Of a stretch of DNA of 64,000 bases, positions 42,300-54,900 are shown one piece after another. The notes beneath the pieces are model-generated. The model had not been told where the DNA came from. It searched no databases and saw only the letters and a list, made by a program, of their open reading frames with translations. Position 1 is the stretch's first letter, and each line of letters opens with the position of its first letter. The stretch spans positions 79,917,822-79,981,821 of the forward strand of contig NC_071354.1 of assembly GCF_943734655.1 (NCBI RefSeq). Reading direction: 5' to 3'. Both the position numbers and the translations under genes were made by a program. The DNA comes from Sabethes cyaneus (taxonomy: Eukaryota > Arthropoda > Insecta > Diptera > Culicidae).

Positions 42300-43775
42300 G
42301 ATCAGACTGAGACAATGAAAACGATACTGCGGATGAAACGATCTGCAATGATGCAGATTGGATGATCGAAGAGCAATTGCAATCTTGCACATCCCCTCCA
42401 CAAACACTACTGTAATTCACTTATCTATATATTTTCGTCCATATTTTTTTGCATTTTCTGTTCATATGGTAAAGGAACTGATGTCGGTTCTAGAAGGTTA
42501 GTTTCTATTATTTTTTTATGGTTTTATTTTCAATTTTGTTAATCAAAATTTAGTATCAGAAAAAGCATTATATGTTTTTTAAATTTTTTATTGTCAACGA
42601 AGAAAAAATGAAGAAGATAAGCAAACAGAAAAGAATAAGTATTTTTTTTTATTATTTTGGGCAACATGAAACATTAGATATAATATTCTTTTTTCGTAGA
42701 ATGTCAACATATATGTGTTAATCGTTGTAGCATGTTGAAATTTTTCCATATTTTGCATTCATTTCCTAGTAATAAAAAGTAAGTAGTCCTGAAATGAAGA
42801 TTTTAAAAAATATGCGAAATTATTTATGCGGAAGCCAAACTTACTCATTGCTTAGTCAGCAAAAAGTAGACAAGAATATTGGCATAAGGTTTAATCTTCC
42901 ACAGTGTTACAGGTCATAGCAAGTAACGACAGTTATTTTTGAAGTCCTTAAAGCGATATATAATAAACAACCGTAAAATTACTTTTTTTAGCATTACAGA
43001 AATGATTAAAAATTGTGCGATTTCACTAAACCATGCCGAAAGGAACGCATGGATACAATATTTTACTCTAAATCACGTGTTTGTTGGTAAACCTGTATTT
43101 AAAGGAACCCCACAAAATTGTCTTAGCTGCACCTTCAGTATACGTCAATTAGTACATCAATTGTATTCTAAGAAAAATACGTTGTAAATTTTGCAGTACT
43201 ATCGATAAATGCAGAACCAGCTGCACCGATATCGCACGCATTAAACATTATCATAAAACAAATACTTACTGTTGTGTGAATCACCCAATACTTGTAGAAC
43301 GCAAAGGCTAAACTAAAGCTCACCTCGGGCAAACTCACCGAAGCCAGAATGTGTGCTGTGTTTTCCGAAATCGAACACCACCGTACTGTGCTAACCTTTG
43401 CTTTTTGTATCAATCAAACGCTAATTTACGAAACGGCTCACGATAACTCTGATAGTTGTAAACTACGTTTGTAAGGAATTTTCTTCTAAAAGTAACGCTT
43501 TCGTTTCCGTAGATTTCTATTCTCTTCTGATATTAAATATATACTTTATATATGTACTTGGATGAAAAATGCTTCAGTATCACAATATTTCACAAAAAAC
43601 GTGTTTCCCCTACTAATCGAAAAAACACTTTTACACACCTAAGTTGCAACTATGCTGCTCGGTGGCGAATCGTGCTGATCCACACTTCACCAGCGCAGAG
43701 CGCAGCAACTCCTAATTTCCACCATCACCACCGTCGGTCGGTTGGGAGAGAGTAGCCGCCGTCGTGTTGCTTCTC
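42300..43775. other. No gene seen; IP6K 3' flank
   Basis: AT-rich. It may include the 3' UTR of the IP6K gene, which ends at 43776 on the minus strand. Confidence 0.45.
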
Positions 43776-45425
43776 TCAGTGCTCGGCGCAGATTTCGTTG
43801 AGAATCCGCTTTAGGCTGTCCAATCCCCGCAGGAATCCGCTGTCCGGTCCGTGATGAACCTTCGTGGTACTGGGACTGCAAATCGAGGCTCCATTCTTGA
43901 TTTCAAACGTCGTGTGCGCAAAATCAATCATGCGCACATCGGCCATTCCAAGGGCGCAACTGCCTGCACTGCCGCCGCTCAAGGATGTCGACTTCGATTT
44001 GGAACTGAGCCTTCGTCGGAGGCTCTGCTGGACATTAGTTGCACGACTGCCCGGTTTGTCCTTACCGCGCAGCCGCTTTGAACTGACGGCCGTTTCCTGC
44101 AGGAGATGTTCTTCGTCTTCATCATCCACAGCGCCTTCGTCTTCTTCATCATCGATATCGTCCGCCTCTTCGTGATAGCCAGCGTCGGACTGATCGTGAA
44201 CTTTGCCACAGCTGCTACTGTTGCTATTGTTGTTGGTATTGCTAATACTAATACTGCTGCTGCCATAACAATGCTTATTTGTGGGTATTGTTGGGGTCGT
44301 TGTCAACTCCGTCGTCATTGTCGTGTTTAAGGGGATTATCTCAGAACTTCTCTCTCGTTCTGCTTCCATTGCTTCCACAGTATCTAACTTTCGGGAACTG
44401 GGAGGAATAACTCGTCCACTAAATCCTCCGCCATAGTCCGGGCTGGTGTCGGCACCTGTCTTCTGTACATGAGTCTGCCCCACAAACGCCGATGCATAGT
44501 CGTCGCTACTACTATTGCTACTGTAGTTCATCCAGGAATCCATCGAATGGGGACTGGAGCTGACGTTCTGTGAGGCCACGGTTGCTAATGACGAGTCACC
44601 GACGACACCCGGATAAATCGTCTCTTCGGAGATCGGAACAAAGGGAACTTTAGCAGCATTGGTGGCATTTGTTGTGGTACCCGCTGATGAGTCTGTTGCG
44701 GTAGAGGAAGAAGCGGCCTTCGCTGCGGCAGCAGCTGTGGCAACGGTTGCCATCGAAGCATTCAGACGATGATGCGCAGAACTCGTAATCATGTCTTCAT
44801 GCGACGAGGATAGATTGCACTGTTCTATTGAACTGTTGGACGCATCCGCATCGTAGCAGTATGAGCTGGATTCCGTCTCGAGCAGGTGGTAGTCGCCTAC
44901 CGACGGACGCTGGCTAGTGGAGGCGGGCGTGGTTGGAGGTTCTTCGTAGCCTTCGTATACGATGAGTAGCGAACTATGAGTGGAAGTAAAAGAGAAAATT
45001 TCAGTTAATATAAGTGGATATTTGATTCGTAAATGAAAATTACCAGGAATAAAACCGATAGCTTGATTGCTTTTCGATTACTCTTCGCAGTTGCTCCAAC
45101 TTGTCCAGAACTTTGGCGATAATTTTCGCTCGTAGTTTGTATCCATTGTGGAAAAAGTTGTTTAGGGCGCCTTTGAAACCCTCCTCGTTGAGCTCTCGGC
45201 CCCAGTACTTGTCCTTCTTCATGTAGTGGTCGATGTCAGCCTGGTACACCTGCATCCCGCAAAGGCGAACGCCAAGCGAAGCCGATGTACTGGCGGCACA
45301 TTTAGCCATCTGTTTGCTGCGTTTCTCCGCCGACGCATCATCCCCATGTTGGCGGGTGCCCATCTTCAGATCTAGGATGCACGGCTGGCGGTAAGCGGAT
45401 GTGATGTTCTCCAGCATTAAGAAAT
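43776..45425 (-). CDS. IP6K: Inositol hexakisphosphate kinase, C-terminal two exons
   Basis: Exons 45425-45044 and 44973-43776, joined TG|T across a 70-bp GT-AG intron, end at TGA 43776. The first contains the family signature PCILDLKMGTRQHGDDASAE (PxxxDxKxG, inositol-phosphate binding and catalysis), then SASLGVRLCGMQVYQAD and QSSYRFYS. The second starts CSLLIVYEG and ends with the conserved MIDFAHTTF, HHGPDSGFLRGLDSLKRIL. IP6K phosphorylates IP6 to the pyrophosphate IP7. Between the lobes is a linker of about 330 residues, far longer than in human IP6Ks, rich in Ser, Thr, Asn and Ala with an acidic run (DDIDDEEDEGAVDDEDEEH). The N-terminal ATP-binding lobe is not in this stretch; its exons must lie further 5' (higher coordinates) or beyond the window. 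Confidence 0.93.
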
Positions 45426-45429
45426 CTGC

Positions 45430-46796
45430 GGATACGACAGACAAAACGCGTACATTAGTGGTGGTTTTTCTCCCGGAGGAAGATCGGTATAAGGTAATGA
45501 CAAAGAAACAAAAGTCACACATTTCACTAATATGCTTTATGATGCATCGCACATGGATGATAGACGGCCACAGCGTTGTCGTATGAGTGCTATATGAGAT
45601 AATGGACGAAACCAAAATCCTGCCATGCAAGAATTAGTTCGGCCAGCTGGCGGCGATGACGTCGGCGCGGTGCTAAAAAGCGATTAGTGGAAAGGCAAAC
45701 AAAACACTTCACGCTAGTGCCGTGGGATCCGCTAGCCAAACCGGTTAAACTGATGTTGATAAACACAAAACAAACTGGATTTTGTGTTGTGCCGTACTAC
45801 TACGTCAACATTTCGCTGTTTGGAACTAACGAAACACCAGATGAAACAAAAAGCAGTGACAATTTTTCGGCGTAATCATTAGTTCCAAACTACGTTTAAC
45901 CGAAGCGTGGTAGCGACAAAACAAACAATGATGTGAAGCAGCTTCCAGTCCAAGTGGTCAAACTGCGCACGGAGACAGACGACTAACGTTGATAGGCTGA
46001 TGGAACTCTGACTTTGTGGACCGTATGTGGATGTGTATATTGATACGATCTGCGATTGCATGTAGGGTACGCTAAATGTGAGGAAAAGACGAAGCGGCGG
46101 TGATTCCGTGATACTAACATTGTTTATTGGAGTTGTCAATCTGTGAAATACTTTTTAACACCTCTGAAGGTATCCCATTCTTATGTATTTTCATCCTGCA
46201 AATAGAAGAAAGAGAAGTAAAACAAAAGCCATTGATTAGTACCAACGACGGAAAGAAGCGTAGATTATTGGTCGAAAGATTTTGAAGGTTTTTTTTTGTT
46301 TTTCATTATGGATTTCGAAAGATTTACTACTCAATCTCAATTCAAGAGGACACTGGATAAAATGGTTATACGATAAAAGTTATGATTTTGGATCACTCTG
46401 TTCAATCTGAGAAAGAGGAACAGACACAGGTTTTCTTTGCGATAGGTAAGCAATAATTTACCATTATCAGACCACAGGGCAGAAGCGAGTACGTGTGAGC
46501 CGGGCGTGGGTGGATTTCGAAACAGTGGATTCACTGCTCCCACAAATGCGCTTTCGGATAGTAGCAGCCTATAGGGGGTACTATCGCAAACGGTCAGCCC
46601 AATTTTGTCGAGCCTTTTCGCTGGCTGGGAGGCAGCGATTCGAGCTCTGGCATGTTTTTCATGCGCGCCATTCAAGTCGGTGTCTCTGAGTGTGTACGTT
46701 TATGTCGCGCACAGTGACACGTATGAACAAAGCTGCAATTTGGATTACAAAATAGTGGTCATGGCAAGGGGAGGGGACCAAACAGGCGATACCTAC
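45430..46796. other. IP6K upstream or intron sequence
   Basis: No exon is recognised. Open frames here lack domains and coding character. Confidence 0.4.
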
Positions 46797-46917
46797 CGAA
46801 GTACTTCCTCGCGCTTGCGCTTCGAGGCGGCGGGTTTACGGCCGGGATCGTCCCGGAAGCTGGGCGAGTAGCGTTTCTCCAACTTGGTTCCACCCATGGT
46901 TGCGGCCTGCATGACAC
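46797..46917 (-). CDS. Orphan internal exon
   Basis: Minus strand, between a CCCGCAG acceptor and a CG|GTAGGT donor, 121 nt. It encodes VMQAATMGGTKLEKRYSPSF + RDDPGRKPAASKRKREEVLR. GC-rich with a good coding frame. The acceptor phase leaves 2 nt for the first codon, and the donor ends on 2 nt of a codon. That does not match the first IP6K exon here (45425), which needs 1 nt, so direct splicing between them would shift frame. It is either an exon of another minus-strand gene, or of IP6K with a further exon I cannot see. I do not recognise the protein. Confidence 0.5.
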
Positions 46918-48210
46918 CTGCGGGAAGAAAGAAAGAAACAAGAAATAAATCAAATTGAACCATGTTTGTTACAACCGATGGGGGCGGATGGTCATTGAGT
47001 ACTAATAGTGCACGGAGAGAATGGTTGAATGTCCCATCCCAACACCGGGGTGAAATGTATCACTGTATGTTTGTGTCGCTATTCATTATCATCTACAGCG
47101 GAGACCTTTTGTCACATAGCAGATGGTAACAAATAGGATTACTAACGTAGTACACGGCAATCGTATAAAAAGTGTTTCTGTCGGTCTTCGAGGCGCACTT
47201 AGTCAGCCTTCCTAAACGACAAGCGGATATATAAATCACGAAACAGAGGGTAATTATCATTGTTTACGGGTTTTAACGTAATGCTCTAATTGTCGCCGCG
47301 GGTTGCAAAAATTATAGCAAATGAAGGTGAAATAACGATCAACGGGGGTTTATGGCTGCAATAACCGAAACCTAACCCTAGAATGGTAATTATTACAAGA
47401 AAGAAGCTAAGCTTGGTAGATTAAATTCATTGATGAAACTGTGAATCAGAAACACTCGCCTGTCCAAACATTAACCATTTCGACGAGACGTAGCGGAATG
47501 ATGATTTGTCAACACACGAAAAAACGCCTGAGTTTATTGCAGGCAGACGAATGAATGTCATGCCAGCTCAACCAGTGGTGGTAAAGCAGCATTACCTCAG
47601 GATGCAACTAAACATTGTGAGTACAGGAAAGGTAAATTAAAACGCAAAGTTAGCCTAATTAGATAAGAATTTTACACCCTCATTCGGCTTTGCGAGGTAT
47701 CCGGTACATATCTTTAGTCTTTGTTTAAATCTTAAAGCTGCGTATGATATATGTGGATCCGCTTTACCGAAAAATACCGTTTTCTTAGGTAAAAACAAAA
47801 TACCACGCGTCTCCATAATGTTATCTCAACTGAAAAATATGCCAAAAATATACCTGTATGAATTTGGATGGATTCTGTAAAAATTCTCAGCCCGCATCTC
47901 TCTTAAGCCCCTACAAAACCTACTTTTACACCTAAAATTAAAAAAGAAGAAAACTTATCCAATTTAATTCTACTATGTATATTTTATTCGCGACAGATAC
48001 GTATTTCGCCTACGACTTGCAGGCTTCCTCAGTGTCTGTTTTCGAACTGTTTTCGTATTCTACTAAGACGCTCCAAAGCTTCAGTCTACTTTTATAGCCA
48101 AATGAGTTCTTCTTGCCTGAAAAACGCATGAAAATGCCTGTTATTTGATACCAAAATCACTATAAGCGCTACAGCTACAGTTCAAAAGTTATGAATTTAA
48201 AACGTCGGCT
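46918..48210. other. No gene seen
   Basis: Non-coding. 47975-48080 holds a GACAGATACGTATTTCGCCT-type repeat-like stretch. No exon is recognised. Confidence 0.4.
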
Positions 48211-48214
48211 AAAC

Positions 48215-48500
48215 GCATGATTGGATAAAAACGACGGTTTTGGGCCTATCATACATCAGAAAGTGGCGCCAAATCTTACAATATAAGAACCTTATTCGGT
48301 CTGTAATGAAACCCCCAGCGTCACGATGCAGGGCAAGTAGGAAATGTATTATAACTTCAGCGAATCGCCGCCAGGTGCCACCCAATGTCGTGTACAAGTT
48401 CAATAAAATATTTCAGTGAAAACGAAGGCCATAAAGGCTTGTAGCATGTATCTACTACAGAAGGCACCTTATTCACTTAAAGTTGAATATGTGGGAACGC
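48215..48500. repeat. Repeat K, copy 1
   Basis: Shares order and sequence with 50345-50620: GGATAAAAAYGAYG, CTTATTCGGTCTGTA, CAGCGAATCGCCGCCAG, then ACTACAGAAGGCACCTTAT / GCTATAGAAGGTACCTTAT. Diverged, non-coding. Confidence 0.65.
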
Positions 48501-48529
48501 GCGTAGGTCCTTTCTTCCTTCTAACAGCA

Positions 48530-50300
48530 TAAAGCCAGGGTTACGTATCAAGAATTCCTTTCCACTGTACTCGGTCCTGTGCTACTCATCACCAATTCGT
48601 TGAGCGCCTCGACACACGCAAACTGGTGTCTAGGAGGTTACCCCCTATATTATTCCTGGTGCCCGTGGGGTTCTTGAAGAGAACGGATTTCACTGCACAA
48701 TCTCCCGGCATCTTTGCGGCATGGCCGGTCCACCGTGGTCTCTTAACTTTCGCCAGGTGTACGATGGGAATCTCTTCAAATAGCAAATGCATGCAGCTCG
48801 TGGTTCATACGCCTACGCTACTCTCCGCTTTACGTTTTTGTTCCGCCAAAAATAATCCGCATCGTCTTTCGTTGAAATACGGCAAGTGCGTATGTCTTTC
48901 GTAAGCAAAGTTACAGTCTCAGGTCCGTAAAGGATTACCGGTCTAATTACCGTTTTGTACATCGTCAGTTTTGTGCAGCGGTGTATACTCCTTGACCGAA
49001 GCATCTTACAGAGGGAAAAGCAGGCTCGAATTTCAGCTTGAATGCGTCGTTGAATCCAGAGATCCCAAATATATGAACTCATTACCCACTTTCAGTTCAT
49101 CGCCGTCAATACTCATTGTCCGTGGGAGGTGAACGTTGTTTACTCTGGAGCCAAATCTTTGGTTTTCAACGAATTGATTCGTTGCCTAATCTTTTTAACC
49201 CCCGCTTTTAGTCTGCCATGGTTTCTAGTAATGATGTCAAAGTTGTCTGCGAAGAGTAGGAGTTGGCTACTTTTGCTGAACATTGTTCCTCTCGATACCC
49301 ACTCGCTGGATCACGCCGTCAATAGCATTGTTGAATAACATACAGGACAGTCCATCTTCTTGCCGCGACTCTCTGCACGATTCGAAGGGACTCGAGGGTG
49401 CTCCCAAAACACATCACTCGCTCGAGGGTGGCTTTGAAAAGCCGCGTCAAATCGTTCTCGTGCATTATCTGTCATAGCTTTTCGTGCTCGGCTGTATCGT
49501 ATGCTGCCCTGAAATCCGCTCGAACACGGCAAGGGCACGTATATCCTCCGTGAGCAGCGTCACGGCTTCAAGTCCATAAAGAACTACCGGTCTAATAAGG
49601 GTTTTGTATAACGGTTACCGTCCGTAGGATACGCGCTTTTGTTTTCTTTGAGCCTCTTCCTTTCATGTATTTGGTCTTCGATTTTATTTTTAGCCCAATT
49701 CTCCTAGACTCCGCTTCCAGTCTGGCGTAGATTGCCTCCGCCGTCGCAAAGTTCCTGGCTATGATATCGAAGTCATCTGCAAAGCCTAGAAGTTGGCTAC
49801 CCTTGGTAAAAATCGTACCTCTCGTTTCGATGCCCGCTCGTCGGACCACCTCCTCAAGAGCGATGTTGAACAGCATGCAAGATAAACCGTCACCTTGTCT
49901 CAACCCTCTCAGCCGCGTCTCGAAGGGACTTGAGAGTGTCCCAGAGATGCGTACGAGACACATCACTCGATCCAATGTAGCTCTGATTAGTCGCGTCAGT
50001 TTTCTGGAGGATTTGTCGGAGTGAAAATTTAATCCACGGTAGAATGGGCCCCTATAAAGCCCGCCTTGTACTATCCTATGAATTCTCTTGCTATTGGGGA
50101 TAGATGCCGTAACAAAATCTTGTAGGCGACGTTGATCAGCGTAATGCCGGCGTAATTACAACAATCGAGAAACTACACCTTCCATCCATTCCTCCGGTGA
50201 TTACTTCTCCTACCAAATCCTTAAAATTATCCAGTGAAGTGACATTGCTAGTGGTTCTTTGACATTTTATTAGAATTTTACCGGGAGCCGGTCCTTTCCA
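48530..50300 (-). mobile_element. Two overlapping RTE-like LINE fragments
   Basis: 48530-49100 carries the 3' region (EEIPIVHLAKVKRPRWTGHA). 49130-49510 and 49590-50280 each carry RT pieces: the latter has LRQGDGLSCMLFNIALEEVV + FADDFDIIARNF and KTKYMKGRGSKK. The repeat of equivalent regions shows at least two insertions or a rearrangement. All decayed. Confidence 0.7.
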
Positions 50301-50344
50301 GCGGCTCAACTATTTTTCAGCTGACCGATCTCTCGCCGGATACG

Positions 50345-50620
50345 GGCCGTAAGCGGATAAAAATGATGATTTTTGAGACAAATATACCTTAGGAAGCGGC
50401 AACAACAAATCATATAATATAAAAGACTTATTCGGTCTGTATCCACCGCGGCTACCAGCAGTGCCACAGTGGCAACTAGCAAATGAACTATAGCTCCAGC
50501 GAATCGCCGCCAGATGCAAGCCAATGTTTGTGCAGACTGAACTATCAAGGCTACTAACATATATCTGCTATAGAAGGTACCTTATGAGTAGTCAGACCAG
50601 TGGGAACCCAAGCAGGTACT
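50345..50620. repeat. Repeat K, copy 2
   Basis: Counterpart of 48215-48500 on the far side of the LINE block, same orientation. Confidence 0.65.
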
Positions 50621-50979
50621 GCTAGCAAAAACATACGAGTCAAAAATTTTACGAAAAACTGCAGCTATTAGGCGTAATTGAATATATGGGGCCTGATTTT
50701 CGATGAAAGGAAACGAACAAGTACCATTGTGGCTCATTTCTGCCAAGAGCACAATGCCGAATGCAAACTGAAGATTTTGCAAGATCTAAACGTGGGTACG
50801 ATCCAGCTCATGATGTTAGTTTTTGACTAATTTATGTTAAATTGAGAAAGCTTGTTTGTTTGAAATTCAAAATACAGACATTGTGTTACTATACACCAGA
50901 AATTAAAATACCGATGCGTGGTGGTTCATTTCGTTCGATATTCGACCTTCTGGTTATTTGTTCGATAGGTTTAACAGCA

Positions 50980-51090
50980 CTAACTGCGGAGCTAGTGCTG
51001 CGATCCTATTGACTTCGATAGATTGTCCGCGCCCCCGTCAAAATTCGACCATATGACGACTGGTTTGTTAGACCACAACACTGGCCAATC
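50980..51090 (-). mobile_element. tRNA-derived SINE, copy 3 (degraded)
   Basis: The minus strand has CTAACAAACCAGTCGTCATA, a degraded B box TGGTCGAATTTTGAC, then GTCAATAGGATCGCAGCACT, matching the SINE head and start of the body. Confidence 0.6.
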
Positions 51091-51099
51091 TTAAGACCA

Positions 51100-54000
51100 A
51101 ATAAGAGACATCAGGTCGACAGGTTGATGGCTAATGTTTGATAACAAATGCGCCAGCGTCAGCGTCACTGCGACAATCTTTTCACGGCAGCACAATGCCG
51201 AATGCAGTGTATAATCTTTGCAGCTTTGGAATCGTAGTTGCCGCTACTGGCAGAATCATTGCGAGTCGTAGTATGTTCTGACTATAGTACCTAGTACTAA
51301 AATTAGTGTAAGTTGAGATTTTAATCCACCCGATTATTCACTATGTTCAGTAAAAAACATCAAATCACAAATATTTTCAAAAAAATCGCGTTTGCTATGC
51401 TTTCACTGTAAAGTTTTATGATAGCATTTTTTAATTTTTTTCGTTTACCGTATCGATTAAGATAAAAATTTGTTTATCAGAGTTTTCGAGTGTACCACGT
51501 GATGTTATACGTTTTGCTGAGAAATCTGGTACAATCTGTATTTTATTCTCAAGAATCACAGCGAAAAATAAAATACTTGAACTGCTCTATTCTTATCGAA
51601 CTGGGTTGAGTATAATCTCGAAACCCGGCCTAGAGCTTTACCATTTACAGCACATTCAGTCATAATAAACGAAATCGCAACAATTATGCTGCTGGTGGTA
51701 CTTAAAATGAATCCAACCTATCTGTAGGAGTTCGGACTGATGGAACCCAACCAATGCACTTCAGACACTTTAAATTCCACCCTTCAGAAAATTGTTTTAA
51801 TTTACTGATATATACCAAATGAACACTTATCAGATTCAAAATATTTTAAGCTCTCCAATAACACCGAACATATCCAGCGGGTAGTGGCTGCTGGAAAGAC
51901 AACGGAAAATACACTTCACAAATCAATTTAGTGCTTCGATGGTGATCAAAGGACTTGTTTGCTGCACAAAAAGCACGTCTACAAATAGTCGGCATTTGTT
52001 CCATTTTTCATCGGCATCTAGATGGAATGGATACTAGGAAAAGTGCAAGTAAAAATAACATTCAATACCAGGTAAATGAAATACTCCCATCAATTTCACC
52101 GCGCAATAAATAAAATCTCTTACAGCTTCCCAGGCGGCAGAGAACGTATTCTGCGCAGAGGAAAGTGTGTTTCCACTTGTGTTGAAAATTTAAATATTCC
52201 TCCGACCGTACCGTACCGTACCGCAGCGCAGTAGTGCTCCTCGTTTGGAAAGGGGCCATTGAAATTTAGCAATCCACGGTTCCGTTGGTTGGAATTTTGC
52301 TATTGACCATCACGAGTAGAGCAGCGTTCGCTCATCTTGGCGCCGCCGCTGCCGCCGTCACCGACAGCAAATCACCAGCAGCCAGCCAGCGCAGCGATGG
52401 CGACGGAACCGTCGAGTGTAAACTGACGCAGAGACACGGGGGATTATTTCGCATTTTTGTTGCTCTTTTATTATAGCTACCGAACGTCGCCGCCTGGCAA
52501 GAAAATGTCCATGGATGGATCATGGTCACTTTCTTCCAATAGGAATGTGTAATATAGATACTCCGTAGAGGAAAATCTTAACTCAGCAAAAAAATAAAAA
52601 TGGACAAGTGGATTCAGATTTATGACATGGACATATTTTTAGTACCGATGGGCGCCATCGGCTGGATGGTGCGAGACTTCAGTTTCGTCATATGTACATA
52701 TGTATGTAATCGATTTTATCGACTGAAAACATGAAAGGGCGTGAATGCTTGCCCCTAGGATGCACAACCGTTCCAGCTAAAGATTGAGCGGAATCATTGA
52801 AGGTTTTATTTCAGCAGTATGAAAGTATCAAGGCTGAAAACACCAGTAAAAAGGCAAATGTCACAACTTGGTGGTTTTACCCCGACTGCTCCGGTGACCG
52901 ATAATAAAAGTGCATGTTGTTGGTCCATTAAGTCGTTAGGAATTTTGGTTTTTGGGCGACAGCTGTGCAAGTTAAGAAACGCGGTGATAATTGCGGCACA
53001 AAATCGGTCGTCCCTCAACTCTCGCTTTTTTTTCGGCGTTGTGTTGTGAAAAATGTCGTCGCAGTTTTACATACATGTGGAGCACAAAAAAAAAAGAAAA
53101 GGAAAAAAAGTCAGATGATGTTGCGCTGAATGATTCACACATTCAACATCACAGTGAACGAACTGGTATTCACCGGATTTTTGCTTTTTTTTTCTTCATT
53201 GCGCGTGGACAACCAGCTATTTACTACCGGTTCCGAATGGTTGGCTTTATTATTTTTTTATTTTGGCGAAATGACAAGGGTTTTTTTGTAAAATGTCCCT
53301 AATAAGTATTATGACTGTGAATCAGAGTAGAATTTCAGGAAAAATGGTTGATTAAGATCCTTATTCAAGCAGACCCCATCAGATTTTTGACGAACTTTGG
53401 CTTCCTGTTTTACCAACTAATTGTGAACAGCAGGAATCAAGTCGATTTCCACTGAAACTAAAACGAATCGAAATAAATGATAACAAGACTCGTCAAGTCT
53501 GTCGGGTGGGGTAGAACTACCCAGTCAGTATTCTCTAAATAATGTTGTCAGTACAGCAACATGTGGCCGAGCATGGTCATGATAGAAAATGAATGAAATG
53601 AAATGAATCAAAAGATATAGTTTCTTTTCCGCAACTCAAACCATTTTTAAGATACAACAAAATTTTGTAGAATTGACATCATCGCTCTATCCGATGCGGG
53701 AACCAGCCATTTACGAAAAGCCGAAATGTACAACACTGGGGCACTTAGGGCTCATAGAAACGATGCAACTGTTCAGTGTTTCAGTGGAAAAAACCTTTAT
53801 TGGGCTATTATCATAGTGCTAAGACGATTGATTAACGCCTTAATAGTTGCGAATCATGGTTGCCTAACTTAACTGCGAAATGGATAGAAATATTGTCTGT
53901 GGCTATATTGTCTTTATAATTAGAAAAAGCTGTCAAATACCAGCTAAAATTAGACATCGCTATAAAAAAAAAACAATTTTTTTTCGAACAAAAACAGCTC

Positions 54001-54898
54001 GTTGCAGTTATGTACACAAGACTTTCGTGACATATATTTTAGTAAAAAGATAGCAATTCGTTTAATCCGAATCTCAAATGTTTGGAGGCCACCTTTTGAC
54101 AACTTCAAACATCTTTTATGATTCACACAATAATCACAAAAACATATTCTCCAACTTATCTTTATGGCACAAATCAGCAAGTGCCACGCGCACCTAAAAT
54201 TCACGTATGTTTCTAATAACATCGGTGTCGTGTTCGGTATCGCTAGACAATACGATTCCCTGTCAAAGTAATCAATTCGCCAAATCGCGTACTAGACTAT
54301 CTGCAGGGGCAGGCAGTACAGTAAAAATTTTAATCAAGCTATCTGCATCGCAACGGAGTGTTTTTGTCGCCAATTCGCGTAATAATGCAAGCAATGACGC
54401 ATTCCACCGAATAATCAAAAACGAAAAGCCGCAGCGAACTATGCGGAACCTGTGGAAACAGCTTCAAGCCAGCAGCGGCGAATCTTATCATAAGACTCGA
54501 GCTTCTTTCCGCAGCCTCAAAGCGGCAGGATTTCGTCACCACGTCAACAAACCGGAGATATAAAATGCTTTACTATCTTCCGAACCGAAGGGATTATCTC
54601 ATTAACAACAAGCATACGTCCCCACAGTTGATAAGATTTGATACGGTCCGAGTGCACACGGGTCTTGCTTAGCCATCGTAAGTTTAATATCGTCTGTTTT
54701 GTTTTGGATGATAAAAAAAAGAAGCCAGCAGTCGGAAGACCGGTTGAACTAATCCTTGCATCCGCCAAGCGAACGTGAAATTCATGTCCGAAAATATCTT
54801 TGAGCACATAGGTATATTTACAAACAAATGAAAAGCCACTTCGAACCGGTCCGTTTATTTTGTTTTCTATCACAGGCAAAGTATTTTTTTTATTTGTA
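51100..54898. other. No confident gene
   Basis: Mostly AT-rich. 52205-52230 is a short CGTACCGTACCGTACCG run. 52320-52480 is a GC-rich stretch of repeated GCCGCCGCTGCCGCC / CAGCAGCCAGCC motifs that could be a 5' UTR, promoter or first exon of a gene with distant exons, but no frame stands out. 53085-53115 is purine-rich. An open frame at 54207-54563 (118 codons) has no recognisable domain. Confidence 0.35.
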
Positions 54899-54900
54899 TA

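Noticed and set aside
43851..44330. Several plus-strand open frames rich in Ser/Val/Ala
   Set aside because: They are antisense shadows of the low-complexity IP6K linker, with no domains.
52320..52480. GC-rich first exon encoding an Ala/Pro-rich protein
   Set aside because: Frames on both strands are open only briefly and show no start context or conserved motif. Kept only as a possible 5' region.
54207..54563. 118-codon plus-strand protein
   Set aside because: No recognisable domain, no splice context and composition like its surroundings; likely chance.
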